Below are positions 7,496 through 16,667 of a stretch of 64,000 nucleotides of DNA, piece after piece. The first letter of the stretch is position 1; each line of letters begins with the position of its first letter. The stretch is taken from the NCBI RefSeq assembly GCF_001730685.1, contig NZ_MDJR01000004.1, forward strand, positions 124,001-188,000, given 5' to 3'. The position numbers were made by a program, and so were the translations under genes. Below the pieces are notes generated by a model that worked only from the letters and a program-made list of their open reading frames with translations, searched no databases and was not told the origin of the DNA. The DNA comes from Caloranaerobacter ferrireducens. GTDB taxonomy: Bacteria > Bacillota > Clostridia > Tissierellales > Thermohalobacteraceae.

Positions 7496-9337
7496 TTACA
7501 TTCCACCACCTAATTGACCCATAAGCCACGCTGATTGATTATTCATCTGCTGTATCGCTCTTTCCATTCTTGCAAACATCGTATAATAGTAATTTTCTTT
7601 ATCTGCTAATTCATCTAATAGCTCATTTATCATTTCATCATAGTCACTTATTTTCTCATTTAACACATTATTATATTCTGTTACATCATTTTCAATACCT
7701 GCCTTTTCTAATAACAACCCTTTTCTTCCATTACTATCTCTTGTAGTCCTTATATTATCCTGCAAAATATCATATAATCTATGTGCTAACCCTTCTTCAT
7801 TATACCTTTGAGCCCTATTTGAAGTATCAGAATAATCAATATCTGATTCCTTAGCAAATAAATTCATTACATCTTGAGGTCTGTCCTCTAAAGCCTGTCT
7901 TAATTTCTCTTCATTAATAACTAATTTTCCTCTGTCTTTGTAATTGGAGCTTGTTGTTATGCCTATATCATACAAGCTTATTCCTACACCTTCAACAGAA
8001 TCATATAAAGCTGTTCTCATATCATTAACTATGCCTTCAAGTATAGAATCACTTCTTAAAATTCCACTTTTCGCCTTCTCTTCCCATAGTTCTATTTCTT
8101 TTTCTGTCATCTCATCCTTTTGAGCATCAGTTAACGGTTTATAATCATAATATTTCTTTTCACTAAGCTTTCCATTTATTGTAGAGATAACCTCATTATA
8201 CTTCTCAACAAATCCCTTTATTTTCTCTATTAAGTCATCTGGATTAGAACTTATAGTAATATCTATAGGATTTACATCTGTATAAGTTGAATTTAATGTA
8301 TATGTTACTCCGTCAATAGTAAATGTATTAGAGCTTCTTGTTGTAGTAACACCATCTAATTTAAATATAGCATCTTGACCTTGACTAGTATTTATTAGCT
8401 TAAAAGTACCTGTTAGCAGATTCCCAGTTACATCGGATAAAGAAATATTATTTACTGCCCCTTCTTGATTAGCCTGCAGTGTAAATTTATCTGTTAAACT
8501 ACTGTAACTTAAAGTTACATTCGCATCACTTGAATTTACTTCATTTATTATATCAGCATATGTATAACTAGTATCAAAACTAAATGTTATACCATTTATT
8601 GTAAATTCAACATTAGAATCTAAAGTTTTATTTAAGTCAAAAATATTTTTATCGCCTGATGTAAAACCTAAATCACTAACTGTAGTATCTCCTGTATTAG
8701 TATCACTAATGACTAAAGTATGGCCATCTGCTTCAAAAGTAAGAGTTCCTCCATTTTCAATAACAGTTATATTACCAGCTCCAAAAGCATTATCTATTAA
8801 TACCTGTAAATCATCTTTTAGCTGTGTAACGGTTAAACTTCCATAATCTTTTTCTAAAGTTATTGTCTTTTTCACCCCATCTAAAGTCAAATCAAAAGTG
8901 TCACCGTTATTTAATCCCGCTAAATTGACAGCCGCTCCAGTTAACCCGCTTGATACTTTGTCTGAGCTTGTCCACGTATCTTTTGTCGCAAGCTGTGTAA
9001 TTTGCTCCAATTTATGAGTACCAAGTAAAGCAGATGAAGTAGCTTCAACAGTAACAGCACTTGTTACAATACCATTTACTTTAGCAGTAGCTTCATAGGC
9101 TTTAAACATACTAGATGACATGAAATTTGTTTCTGGTTTAAGTACATCAAAATATTCGTCTTTAAATCCTCTAAGCAAATTGCTAATTTCTCTATAAGCA
9201 TCTCTTTGCCATACTAAGTATTGTCTTTCTTGTTTCGCTTTGTCTACTTTAATATTTTCAACTTTCATTAAATCTTTTATCATTTGATCTGTATCTATAC
9301 CAGTAGCTAGTCCTGTTATCCTTAATACATCACTCAC
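7496..9337 (-). CDS. fliD: Flagellar filament cap protein FliD (HAP2)
   Basis: FliD forms the cap at the filament tip that folds incoming flagellin. The 613-residue protein starts with the FliD_N signature (RITGLATGIDTDQMIKDLM) and has the conserved C-terminal domain (KGFVEKYNEVISTINGKL...SILEGIVNDMR, then GIGITTSSNYKDRGKL-like sequence and a coiled-coil end). The middle, about residues 90-370, is Thr/Asp/Asn-rich with repeated FxLDG/FTINGxTF strand motifs, like flagellin-hook IN motifs, and is likely the surface-exposed region. The GTG start follows GAGGTG at 5-nt spacing. Second gene of the operon driven by the sigma-D promoter before flaG. Confidence 0.95.
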   Translation of the reverse strand: MSDVLRITGLATGIDTDQMIKDLMKVENIKVDKAKQERQYLVWQRDAYREISNLLRGFKDEYFDVLKPETNFMSSSMFKAYEATAKVNGIVTSAVTVEATSSALLGTHKLEQITQLATKDTWTSSDKVSSGLTGAAVNLAGLNNGDTFDLTLDGVKKTITLEKDYGSLTVTQLKDDLQVLIDNAFGAGNITVIENGGTLTFEADGHTLVISDTNTGDTTVSDLGFTSGDKNIFDLNKTLDSNVEFTINGITFSFDTSYTYADIINEVNSSDANVTLSYSSLTDKFTLQANQEGAVNNISLSDVTGNLLTGTFKLINTSQGQDAIFKLDGVTTTRSSNTFTIDGVTYTLNSTYTDVNPIDITISSNPDDLIEKIKGFVEKYNEVISTINGKLSEKKYYDYKPLTDAQKDEMTEKEIELWEEKAKSGILRSDSILEGIVNDMRTALYDSVEGVGISLYDIGITTSSNYKDRGKLVINEEKLRQALEDRPQDVMNLFAKESDIDYSDTSNRAQRYNEEGLAHRLYDILQDNIRTTRDSNGRKGLLLEKAGIENDVTEYNNVLNEKISDYDEMINELLDELADKENYYYTMFARMERAIQQMNNQSAWLMGQLGGGM

Positions 9338-9351
9338 TTTATCACCTCACT

Positions 9352-9747
9352 TTATCTTCTTTCATCTACAAATATCCCTGATAGTTCAATAATCTTAGCC
9401 ACTACATCAAGAATCTTTTCTGGTGGTATTTCTCTGATAACTTCATTAGTTTCTATATTTACAATTTTTATCATTATCTGTTTAGTTGCTTCATGTATAC
9501 TAAATCTTACTTCTTTTTGTGCGCCTACTAATTTCTTATTTGCATCCTCAATAGCTTTAATTAAAGCCTTTTCTCCAATAGATAATTCATATTGCGGTTT
9601 CTGAGACAAAGGAATATCAGCATTTTCATTCATATTTGTATTGCCATCTATTCCTTGTATTTTACTTACTTCTTCAACATACTTTATATTTCGAATAGAG
9701 GTTTGTGAATTAATATTAGCACTAACTAACGAATTTTCTATTTTCAT
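9352..9747 (-). CDS. flaG: FlaG family flagellar protein
   Basis: This 131-residue FlaG-family protein has the conserved C-terminal half (VRFSIHEATKQIMIKIVNIE followed by NEVIREIPPEKILDVVAKI), in which the IREIPPE element is the family signature. Residues 1-60 are variable. FlaG proteins are linked to filament length or export, but their exact role is unsettled. The ATG follows CGGAGGAG. It is the first gene after a sigma-D promoter at 9786-9812, with fliD 14 nt downstream. Confidence 0.9.
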   Translation of the reverse strand: MKIENSLVSANINSQTSIRNIKYVEEVSKIQGIDGNTNMNENADIPLSQKPQYELSIGEKALIKAIEDANKKLVGAQKEVRFSIHEATKQIMIKIVNIETNEVIREIPPEKILDVVAKIIELSGIFVDERR

Positions 9748-9785
9748 TCTTCTCTCCTCCGTTCTTACTCTATCTTCTATTATAA

Positions 9786-9812
9786 TTATCGGAAGAATTT
9801 ATAAAAAGTTTA
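9786..9812 (-). promoter_or_regulatory. Sigma-D (sigma-28) promoter of flaG-fliD-fliS-fliT
   Basis: The minus strand carries TAAA (9812-9809), a 15-nt spacer and TCCGATAA (9793-9786). This matches TAAA-N15-GCCGATAA except for the first -10 base. The -35 overlaps the T-run of the legC terminator. Confidence 0.85.
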
Positions 9813-9819
9813 AAAAAAA

Positions 9820-9838
9820 GAGCATATTTATCATGCTC
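9820..9838 (-). terminator. Terminator of the nonulosonate operon (overlaps legC stop)
   Basis: GAGCAT / ATGCTC form a stem that includes the last legC codons and its TGA. An uninterrupted run of eight T follows on the minus strand. Confidence 0.8.
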
Positions 9839-10943
9839 TCCTAATTATTTTCGCTATTTTATCTATATCTTCAAACGTTAAAGATACAGAAGAAGGTAAA
9901 TTGATTCCCTTTCTGCTTAACTCATTAGTAACTGTTAATTTGCCGCATTTATATTTTTTATATGGAATCATATTGTGTATCGGATTAAAAAATGGTCTTG
10001 TTTCTATTTTATTCTCAGCCATTATTTTAATTAGTTCATCTCTTTTAATACCATACTCATCTTCTATAACTATCGAATATAGCCAATAACAGTTTTTTGC
10101 CCAATCTTTTTCTATTGGAATTGTTATACCCTCTACTTCTTTCAATAACTGATTATAATACTTTGCATTATCTCTTTTGATTTTAATATATTCTTCAATT
10201 TTCTCTAGCTGAGCAACTCCCATAGCCGCTAAAAGATTCGGCATTCTAAAATTATATCCTATTTCTGGATGGGAAAAACTTTTATTTTCTCCTATTACTT
10301 TTGCCTGAGTACTTAAGAATTTCGCTTTTTCTCCAAGCTCTTCATCATTAGTAACAAGCATTCCTCCAGCGCCTGTTGTAATCAATTTATTACCATTAAA
10401 GCTAAAACATCCTATATCTCCAATTGTTCCTACTTTATGCCATATTCCGTCACTAGTCATATATTCTGACCCTAAGGCCTCAGTTGCATCTTCTATAACA
10501 TATAGATTATATTTCTTTGCTAATTTCATTAAAGGTTCCATATCCACGGGATGCCCATATATATGAACTGGCATGATAGCCTTTGTTTTTTCAGTTATAA
10601 GTTCCTCGACTTTATTAACATCCATTACATATGTATCTCTACATATATCAACAAATACCGGTTCTGCACCAACATAAATAATCGGATTTATCGAAGCAAC
10701 AAAAGTCATAGATGGAACTATTACCTCATCTCCAGGTCCTATTCCCAATATTGACAATGCTAAATGTAAAGCAGATGTTCCATTCACAGTAACTATAGCT
10801 TTTTTAGAACCAATGTACTCTTTAAATCTTTCTTCAAACAAATCAACATATTTACCTGCTGATGAAACCCAATTTGTATCTAAACATTCTTTAATATATT
10901 TCCACTCATTCCCTCTTATTTCTGGTATACACAATGGTATCAC
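9831..10943 (-). CDS. legC: DegT/DnrJ-family aminotransferase, LegC-like
   Basis: This PLP-dependent sugar aminotransferase has 370 residues. The family pattern is clear: GTSALHLALSILGIGPGDEVIVPSMTF is the cofactor pocket region, VIEDATEALGSE carries the PLP-contacting Asp, and GCFSFNGNKLITTGAGGM contains the Schiff-base Lys. In this cluster, next to a LegB-like dehydratase, it should aminate the 4-keto-6-deoxy nucleotide sugar to the 4-amino form in nonulosonate (legionaminic acid) synthesis. PseC or bacillosamine aminotransferases are close relatives, so substrate assignment rests on context. It is the last gene of the operon. Confidence 0.85.
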   Translation of the reverse strand: MIPLCIPEIRGNEWKYIKECLDTNWVSSAGKYVDLFEERFKEYIGSKKAIVTVNGTSALHLALSILGIGPGDEVIVPSMTFVASINPIIYVGAEPVFVDICRDTYVMDVNKVEELITEKTKAIMPVHIYGHPVDMEPLMKLAKKYNLYVIEDATEALGSEYMTSDGIWHKVGTIGDIGCFSFNGNKLITTGAGGMLVTNDEELGEKAKFLSTQAKVIGENKSFSHPEIGYNFRMPNLLAAMGVAQLEKIEEYIKIKRDNAKYYNQLLKEVEGITIPIEKDWAKNCYWLYSIVIEDEYGIKRDELIKIMAENKIETRPFFNPIHNMIPYKKYKCGKLTVTNELSRKGINLPSSVSLTFEDIDKIAKIIRRA

Positions 10944-10964
10944 TTTTATCCCTCTTTCATTAAA

Positions 10965-11957
10965 TTAAACATTATATATATCTGTCTTAAAATAATTTAA
11001 GTTATTATTTATCCATTCTATAGTTTCCATTAGTCCCTCATCTAATGTATATCTAGGACTCCATCCTAATATTTCTTTAGCTTTTGTATTATCGCATAAT
11101 AGTCTATTTACTTCACTTTTCTCAGGTCTTAAACGTTGCTCATCACATTCTATTTTTACTTTTTTACCTGTAAGCGAAATTATTTTTTTAGCTAAATCTC
11201 CAATAGAAATTTCTCTATTCGTTCCAATATTAATTACTTGTCCAATGCTTTCATCTACTTCTGCCATACGTATAAAACCTTCTACAGTATCCTTTACATA
11301 ATTAAAATCTCTAGTTGGCGACAAAGCCCCTAACTTTATCGTTTCCTTTCCTGATAATATTTGAGAAATAATTGTAGGTATTACTGCTCTTGCAGACTGT
11401 CTTGGACCATAAGTATTAAATGGTCTGATAGTAGCTACAGGCAAATCAAAAGACCTATAATAACTTTCAGCAATCTTATCTGCACCAATTTTGCTAGCAG
11501 AGTATGGCGACTGTCCTTGTAAAGGATGTTTTTCATCAATAGGTACATATTGAGCTGTACCATAAACCTCACTTGTTGATGTGTGTACAATTTTCTGAAC
11601 CTCATACGTCTTACATGCTTCCAATATATTTAGTGTACCTTCTACATTTGTTCTAACATATGCAGCAGGTGACTGATAAGAATATGGTATAGCAATTAAA
11701 GCTGCTAGATGAAATACAACATCTTTACCTTTAATAACTTTAGAAATATTATCATACTCTCTTATATCCCCTGTATATACTTCTATTTCTTTTTTTACAT
11801 GCTTATCTAATGTTTCAATCCATCCCCAGTTATTAAACGAATTGTATTGTACCAAAGCTGTTACATTCGCCCCTAACTCAACTAATCTCTCAGTTAAGTG
11901 GCTACCAATAAATCCATCTGCTCCTGTTACTAAAACCTTTTTATTCTTTAGTTGCAC
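10965..11957 (-). CDS. legB: NAD-dependent nucleotide-sugar 4,6-dehydratase, LegB-like
   Basis: This SDR-family enzyme shows the Rossmann motif VTGADGFIGSHL and the catalytic TSEVYGT...YSASK triad elements (Ser/Thr, Tyr, Lys). It also has FNTYGPRQSARAVIPT, typical of GDP-sugar 4,6-dehydratases of the LegB group. It would convert GDP-GlcNAc to the 4-keto-6-deoxy intermediate. The GTG at 11957 is chosen because AGGAG lies 8 nt upstream and the protein then begins QLKNKKVLVTG. The longer ORF would add a hydrophobic stretch overlapping ptmE. It overlaps the ptmE end by 17 nt. Confidence 0.85.
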   Translation of the reverse strand: MQLKNKKVLVTGADGFIGSHLTERLVELGANVTALVQYNSFNNWGWIETLDKHVKKEIEVYTGDIREYDNISKVIKGKDVVFHLAALIAIPYSYQSPAAYVRTNVEGTLNILEACKTYEVQKIVHTSTSEVYGTAQYVPIDEKHPLQGQSPYSASKIGADKIAESYYRSFDLPVATIRPFNTYGPRQSARAVIPTIISQILSGKETIKLGALSPTRDFNYVKDTVEGFIRMAEVDESIGQVINIGTNREISIGDLAKKIISLTGKKVKIECDEQRLRPEKSEVNRLLCDNTKAKEILGWSPRYTLDEGLMETIEWINNNLNYFKTDIYNV

Positions 11958-13017
11958 AAGCCTCACTCCTAAAAATATTATAATAATCCTGAATAGCTCG
12001 TTCATAATCAGGAATCTGTCCAATATCTAACCAATATTCCCTAATTGGAAAACTTCCTACATTACAATTATTTTCTAAAGCTTTATTTATAAGTTCTGTA
12101 ATGTCATAGTATTCATTATCAGGTATATACTCTATAAGTTCTGGATTTACGCAATATATACCACCGTTTACAAAAAAATTCATTTTAGGTTTTTCCTCAA
12201 TTTTTTGAACCCTTGTCTCATTAATATCCAAAACTCCATAAGGGATTTGTATATCATACTTTTTGCTTGCAATAGTAATATCAAACTTATTATTTTTATG
12301 ATACTCTAGAAAACGTTCAAAATTAACCTTGGTCAGTATGTCACCATTCATTACAATAAAAGGCTTATCCAGGTATTGTTTTGCTAATTTTAACGCTCCT
12401 GCTGTACCTAAACGTTGCTTTTCATGGATATATTCTATGTTTACATCAAAATCTTTACCGTCTCTAAAATAGCTCTCAATTATTTGTGCCTTATAATTTA
12501 CAGCTAATAAAATATTTTTAAAGCCATATGAACTTAACTGTTCAATAATAGTTTCTAAAATAGGTTTATCCCCTATTTTCAACATTGGCTTAGGAACTTC
12601 ATAAGTTAAAGGCCTCAATCTTGTTCCCAAACCTCCTGCCATAATTACTGCCCAATTTTCTTTGTCACTCTTCTTTAAAATATCATTTAACAGAACAATA
12701 TCTATAACTCTTCCATCATCATCTAATATAGGGATTTGCCGTATTTGCTTTATCTCAAATAATCTATTTATAAACCTTTTAGATGCACCTTGTCCAACAA
12801 AAACATAGTTCTCATTCATAATTTTTTCTGCTTTTTCTTCAAAACTCATACCTTTTAGAATTGCTCTCCTTATATCTCCATCAGTTATCGTTCCCAATAA
12901 ATGTCTCTCTTCATTAACAACCAAAGCAATTCCTAATGCACCTCTATCAATTACCTCAATAATATCTTTAATTTTCATATCAGGACTGATAAGTATGTTA
13001 CTAATATCTCTTCTCAT
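11941..13017 (-). CDS. ptmE: CBS-domain sugar-1-phosphate nucleotidyltransferase, PtmE-like
   Basis: The protein joins two CBS motifs (about residues 10-115, e.g. GALGIALVVNEERHLLGTITDGDIRRA cut short here by reading limits, and RQIPILDDDGRVIDIV) to a nucleotidyltransferase domain. That domain has the signature MAGGLGTRLRPLTYEVPKPM and a KPFIVMNGDILT metal site. This is the architecture of PtmE, the glucosamine-1-phosphate guanylyltransferase that starts the GDP-linked legionaminic acid route in Campylobacter. CBS pairs usually sense adenine nucleotides, so feedback by energy state is possible but unproven. The start at 13017 gives 9-nt spacing from AAGG; the upstream ATGs at 13023 and 13026 sit inside that site. 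It overlaps the preceding gene. Confidence 0.82.
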   Translation of the reverse strand: MRRDISNILISPDMKIKDIIEVIDRGALGIALVVNEERHLLGTITDGDIRRAILKGMSFEEKAEKIMNENYVFVGQGASKRFINRLFEIKQIRQIPILDDDGRVIDIVLLNDILKKSDKENWAVIMAGGLGTRLRPLTYEVPKPMLKIGDKPILETIIEQLSSYGFKNILLAVNYKAQIIESYFRDGKDFDVNIEYIHEKQRLGTAGALKLAKQYLDKPFIVMNGDILTKVNFERFLEYHKNNKFDITIASKKYDIQIPYGVLDINETRVQKIEEKPKMNFFVNGGIYCVNPELIEYIPDNEYYDITELINKALENNCNVGSFPIREYWLDIGQIPDYERAIQDYYNIFRSEACATKE

Positions 13018-13666
13018 TTTCATCATCCTTATATTTTATATTTTTAGCTGGTATTCCAACGACAATAGCATTATCTGGAATATCTTCTATAACTACAGCT
13101 CCTGCTCCAATAGTTACATTATTACCTATTTTTACTCCTTGAATTATTGTGCTTCCAATACCTATAAAAGACCCTTTACCTATTTTAACTCCACCAGCTA
13201 TCTTAACTCCTGGAGATATGTGAACATGGTCTCCTATAACACAATCATGCTCTATAATCGACCCAGTATTGATAATACAATTATTTCCAATGCGAGTACA
13301 AGCATTAATTATCACACCTGGTAATATTACATTACCATTTTCCATAAAAACTTGTTCACCAATAATTGCTTGTGGATGAATAACATTAATAAAACTAAAA
13401 CCTATTCGTTTTACCTTATCGTACAGACTTATTCTATAACTATTATCTTTTATGCTCCCCAAAGTAATTAGAGCTTTATTTATACCACTATTACGAATTT
13501 CTTGAAGTTTGCTATCATTCCCTATAATAGGAACATTTAAAACCTTTTCTCCAATACTTCGTATATCTGTTATACCAACTATTTCATATCTATTTTCTCT
13601 TTTTATAGCATCAATAACCACCTTACAATGGCCACCGCCGCCTATTAGAATGACTTTTTCTTTCAT
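13001..13666 (-). CDS. NeuD/PglD-type sugar N-acetyltransferase (LegH role)
   Basis: The N-terminal part is a PglD-like substrate domain (VILIGGGGHCKVVIDAI). It is followed by a left-handed beta-helix of hexapeptide repeats (about residues 95-205, e.g. IGNNCIINTGSIIEHDCVIG and HISPGVKIAGGVKIG). The HDC histidine corresponds to the catalytic base of PglD. In this operon it most likely uses acetyl-CoA to acetylate the 4-amino group made by LegC, giving a diNAc-bacillosamine nucleotide. The alternative is O-acetylation of the finished nonulosonate, as in NeuD proteins. 221 residues is the normal size. Confidence 0.85.
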   Translation of the reverse strand: MKEKVILIGGGGHCKVVIDAIKRENRYEIVGITDIRSIGEKVLNVPIIGNDSKLQEIRNSGINKALITLGSIKDNSYRISLYDKVKRIGFSFINVIHPQAIIGEQVFMENGNVILPGVIINACTRIGNNCIINTGSIIEHDCVIGDHVHISPGVKIAGGVKIGKGSFIGIGSTIIQGVKIGNNVTIGAGAVVIEDIPDNAIVVGIPAKNIKYKDDENEKRY

Positions 13667-13686
13667 ATTTGGTTAAACCCCTTCTA

Positions 13687-14838
13687 CTATTTGAAAGATA
13701 ATTTTTTCTTTAATAAATTTTTATTTAATAAAGCCTCCTTGATAATTTTCACAACTTGGCTACTACAATCACCAGAACCATATATATTAATTTTATTATT
13801 TAAAGAGTTTCTAAACTCCTTATTCAAAGCTTTATTAATACCTTCAACAATGTCATCCTCATTATAAGACACATCTACCACATTAGGTGGTCGCATCCTT
13901 CCCTTTTGTCTATTTCCAATATTAACTGTAGGTAATTTAAAAAATGGTGATTCTAAAATACCACTAGATGAATTACCTATCATAACATCAGAGTATTTAA
14001 GCAAGCTCAAATATCTTATTTGCCCCAAACTAAAATATACATGTGCATTTTGATGATGTGTTTGAAATTGTTTTATTTTATCAATTATTAATCTTCCACC
14101 ACTATCCGCATTAGGATAAGTAAATATTATATTAGCTTTAAATCTACTCAAAGCATTCAAAAGATTATCTATCTGATACTCAAGACTATCATTTTCTAAT
14201 GTTACTGGATGATAAGTTACCACAAAATTCGTATTATCTAGTTTTATACCTAATTCTTTCTCAAGTTGTGTTTTGCTAAGTAAAGGTAATCTTTTTATAT
14301 TTTCAAAAGCAATGATGCCTATATTATGAACTCTCCATTCTTCTTCTCCCATTTTTATAATTCTTTGTCTATAAAATTCACTTTGAGCAAAATGTATATG
14401 CGAGAGTTTAGTTACTGCATGTCTAATCTGTTCATCTATCGCTCCTTCAGTTGACTCTCCACCACATAAATGTGCAATAGGTATATTCATAGCCACAGCC
14501 GTGGAAGCTGCAGCTAATACTTCATATCGGTCGCCTAGTATTAGTAAAATATCTGGTCTTAATCTTTCAAGAGATTGAGCCAAACTTATCATAAGCACTC
14601 CCATAGATTTAGCTATACCTTGCTCACTATCTGTTGAAAGAATCATATCTATTTTTTCAGCTATTGGTATACCACTTTTCTCAATTTCTTTAACCGTTAG
14701 ACCATATTCAGGTGACAAATGAGTACCAGTTACAATTAATTGAAGCTCTAAGTTCGGATCATCATGTATTGTTTTTATTATCCAATACAATAATCCATAT
14801 TCTGCTCTTGTTCCTGTTAATACTGCAATCCTGGTCAT
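13687..14838 (-). CDS. legG: Hydrolysing nucleotide-sugar 2-epimerase, LegG/NeuC-like
   Basis: This GT-B fold enzyme of the NeuC family has 383 residues. It opens MTRIAVLTGTRAEYGLLYWI, which is the NeuC signature, and contains LILGDRYEVLAAA, HLCGGESTEGAIDEQIRHAVTKL cut by the usual HxH region, and GNSSSGILESP in the nucleotide-binding domain. In the legionaminic pathway it releases the nucleotide and inverts C2 to give 2,4-diacetamido-2,4,6-trideoxymannose. Sialic-acid NeuC works on UDP-GlcNAc; the neighbours here favour the diacetamido substrate. It starts on the TAATG overlap with legI. Confidence 0.88.
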   Translation of the reverse strand: MTRIAVLTGTRAEYGLLYWIIKTIHDDPNLELQLIVTGTHLSPEYGLTVKEIEKSGIPIAEKIDMILSTDSEQGIAKSMGVLMISLAQSLERLRPDILLILGDRYEVLAAASTAVAMNIPIAHLCGGESTEGAIDEQIRHAVTKLSHIHFAQSEFYRQRIIKMGEEEWRVHNIGIIAFENIKRLPLLSKTQLEKELGIKLDNTNFVVTYHPVTLENDSLEYQIDNLLNALSRFKANIIFTYPNADSGGRLIIDKIKQFQTHHQNAHVYFSLGQIRYLSLLKYSDVMIGNSSSGILESPFFKLPTVNIGNRQKGRMRPPNVVDVSYNEDDIVEGINKALNKEFRNSLNNKINIYGSGDCSSQVVKIIKEALLNKNLLKKKLSFK

Positions 14839-15884
14839 TAAGCATCCTCTTTTCTAATCATATTCCACGTAATAGGAGTATCTTCTTTTATGCTCTGTAC
14901 AGCTTTATAACCTATTATTTCATCAATGTACTTTGGTTTTATCCCATACTCTGGTCTTTTTATTGCTATCTTATCCTCAGTGATTACTTCACCCTTTTCT
15001 ATATATTTAACTGCAACTATACTTTTTCTTGCTACTTTTTTCACATTTTCTTCATTCGGTGTACATCTTTTTATCCCATCTCCCATTGATAATTCAATGT
15101 TTCTAATACTACTTACCATTTGTTTAAGTTCTTCTGGTTCAAGAGAAGCTCTATGATCTGGCCCTTTCATTTCTTTATCTAATGTAAAATGCTTTTCTAT
15201 GACACAAGCCCCCATTGCTACTGCAGCAATGGAAACTTCTATACCTATAGTATGATCAGAATATCCTACTGGTAATTTAAAGGCTTGTCTCATCGTTTCC
15301 ATAGCTTTTAAATTTACATCCTTATAAGAAGTAGGATAATTTGATGTGCAATGCAGAAGAATAATCTGATTATTACCTTCCTGTTGAATCCATTTAACTG
15401 CCTCTTCTACTTCTGCTAAACTTGCCATGCCTGTAGATAAAATTATTGGTTTATTTTTGCTAGCTACATATTTAAGCAATGGCTTATTAGTTAAATCGCC
15501 AGAGCCTAACTTATACATTTTAACACCCAATTTTTCTAATAAGTCTACACTATCTATATCAAAGGGAGTTGAAATAAACATAATCCCTTTTTTTTCACAA
15601 TAATTATATAACTCTAAATGATCCTCATATGTTAATTCTAATTTTTTCAACATCTCATATTGAGATTCATTAGTTTTTGTATTTTGTTTCTGATACTCGG
15701 CTTTTTCAGCCTTTTTTGTAACAAGTTTGTCAGCTCTAAATGTTTGAAATTTTATAGCATCTACTTTTGCATCAGCAGCTGCATCAACAAGTTTTTTAGC
15801 TAAATGCAAATCCCCATTATGATTTACACCAGCTTCTGCTATAATAAAAGTTCTATCTCTCAATAAATCTTTATTTAGATACAT
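14838..15884 (-). CDS. legI: Nonulosonic acid synthase, LegI/NeuB-like
   Basis: This NeuB-family enzyme condenses phosphoenolpyruvate with a 6-carbon sugar to form a nine-carbon nonulosonic acid. The 348 residues include the TIM-barrel part (FIIAEAGVNHNGDLHLAKKL, DAIKFQTF, ILSTGMASLAEVEEAV, PVGYSDHTIGIEVSIAA, VIEKHFTLDKEMKGPDH) and the C-terminal SAF antifreeze-like domain (about residues 285-345) that closes the active site. It could make sialic, legionaminic or pseudaminic acid. The LegB/LegC/LegG context favours legionaminic acid. It overlaps legF by 14 nt. Confidence 0.92.
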   Translation of the reverse strand: MYLNKDLLRDRTFIIAEAGVNHNGDLHLAKKLVDAAADAKVDAIKFQTFRADKLVTKKAEKAEYQKQNTKTNESQYEMLKKLELTYEDHLELYNYCEKKGIMFISTPFDIDSVDLLEKLGVKMYKLGSGDLTNKPLLKYVASKNKPIILSTGMASLAEVEEAVKWIQQEGNNQIILLHCTSNYPTSYKDVNLKAMETMRQAFKLPVGYSDHTIGIEVSIAAVAMGACVIEKHFTLDKEMKGPDHRASLEPEELKQMVSSIRNIELSMGDGIKRCTPNEENVKKVARKSIVAVKYIEKGEVITEDKIAIKRPEYGIKPKYIDEIIGYKAVQSIKEDTPITWNMIRKEDA

Positions 15885-16575
15885 TTTTTATACTCTCCTT
15901 AATAACTAATTCAGCTATTTTAAAATCTAATTCCGTATCAATATCGATAGATTTCATGACATCCATTATATAAGGCATAACAGTATCTCCATAAAAACTC
16001 TTTCTCTCTTTTATAACATTAACTGAAGTCAAATAAATTGCACCATTTAACTGGTATGCTTTAGGCATATCCTGTCTACGTGTATATTTTTCCTTTTTAA
16101 GAACAAAATCTTCAAGTCTACCCTTATTATCAATCTTTTTGCATAAATAAGGATGTGTTATAGCTTCACAAACACTTATAACGCTATCACAAATATTTTT
16201 CTTATATAAATCAATACAATTTTCTATATCTTTACTATCTCTTAAAGGAGAAGTTGGTTGCAGTAACATTATATCTTTATAATAGATGCCTTTTTTCTCA
16301 AAATGCTCTATAGCATGTAATACAACATCTATTGAATTTGCTGTATCTGTAGCCAAATGTCTAGGTCGTATAAAAGGTATATTAGCACCATAACTTTCAG
16401 CTATAGCAGCAATTTCTTCACTATCTGTAGATACAATTATATTAGAAAGCCTGTCAACCTTTGCAGCTTCGATAATAGTATAGGCTATAAGTGGAATACC
16501 ATTTAATTTTCTTATATTCTTTTTTGGTACTCCCTTAGACCCACCTCTAGCTGGTATAATTGCTAATATACTCAT
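15871..16575 (-). CDS. legF: CMP-nonulosonate cytidylyltransferase, LegF/NeuA-like
   Basis: It activates the nine-carbon acid with CTP to CMP-Leg, the donor for the Maf glycosyltransferases. The product begins MSILAIIPARGGSKGVPKKN, the NeuA signature with the nucleotide-binding Arg and Lys. It has IVSTDSEEIAAIAESYGA and LLQPTSPLRDSKDI, both typical of the family. I choose the ATG at 16575 (AAAGGAG 10 nt upstream) over the ORF's upstream ATG, because the extra 29 residues are not family-like. 234 residues is the usual size. It lies 92 nt after the larger Maf gene. Confidence 0.92.
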   Translation of the reverse strand: MSILAIIPARGGSKGVPKKNIRKLNGIPLIAYTIIEAAKVDRLSNIIVSTDSEEIAAIAESYGANIPFIRPRHLATDTANSIDVVLHAIEHFEKKGIYYKDIMLLQPTSPLRDSKDIENCIDLYKKNICDSVISVCEAITHPYLCKKIDNKGRLEDFVLKKEKYTRRQDMPKAYQLNGAIYLTSVNVIKERKSFYGDTVMPYIMDVMKSIDIDTELDFKIAELVIKESIKNVSK

Positions 16576-16667
16576 ACTATTAATACTCCTTTTATTGAAA
16601 ATATATCTTATATCTATAATATCGACAAAAACTCCAATATTTTTAAATACATATTTAAACATAAAAA

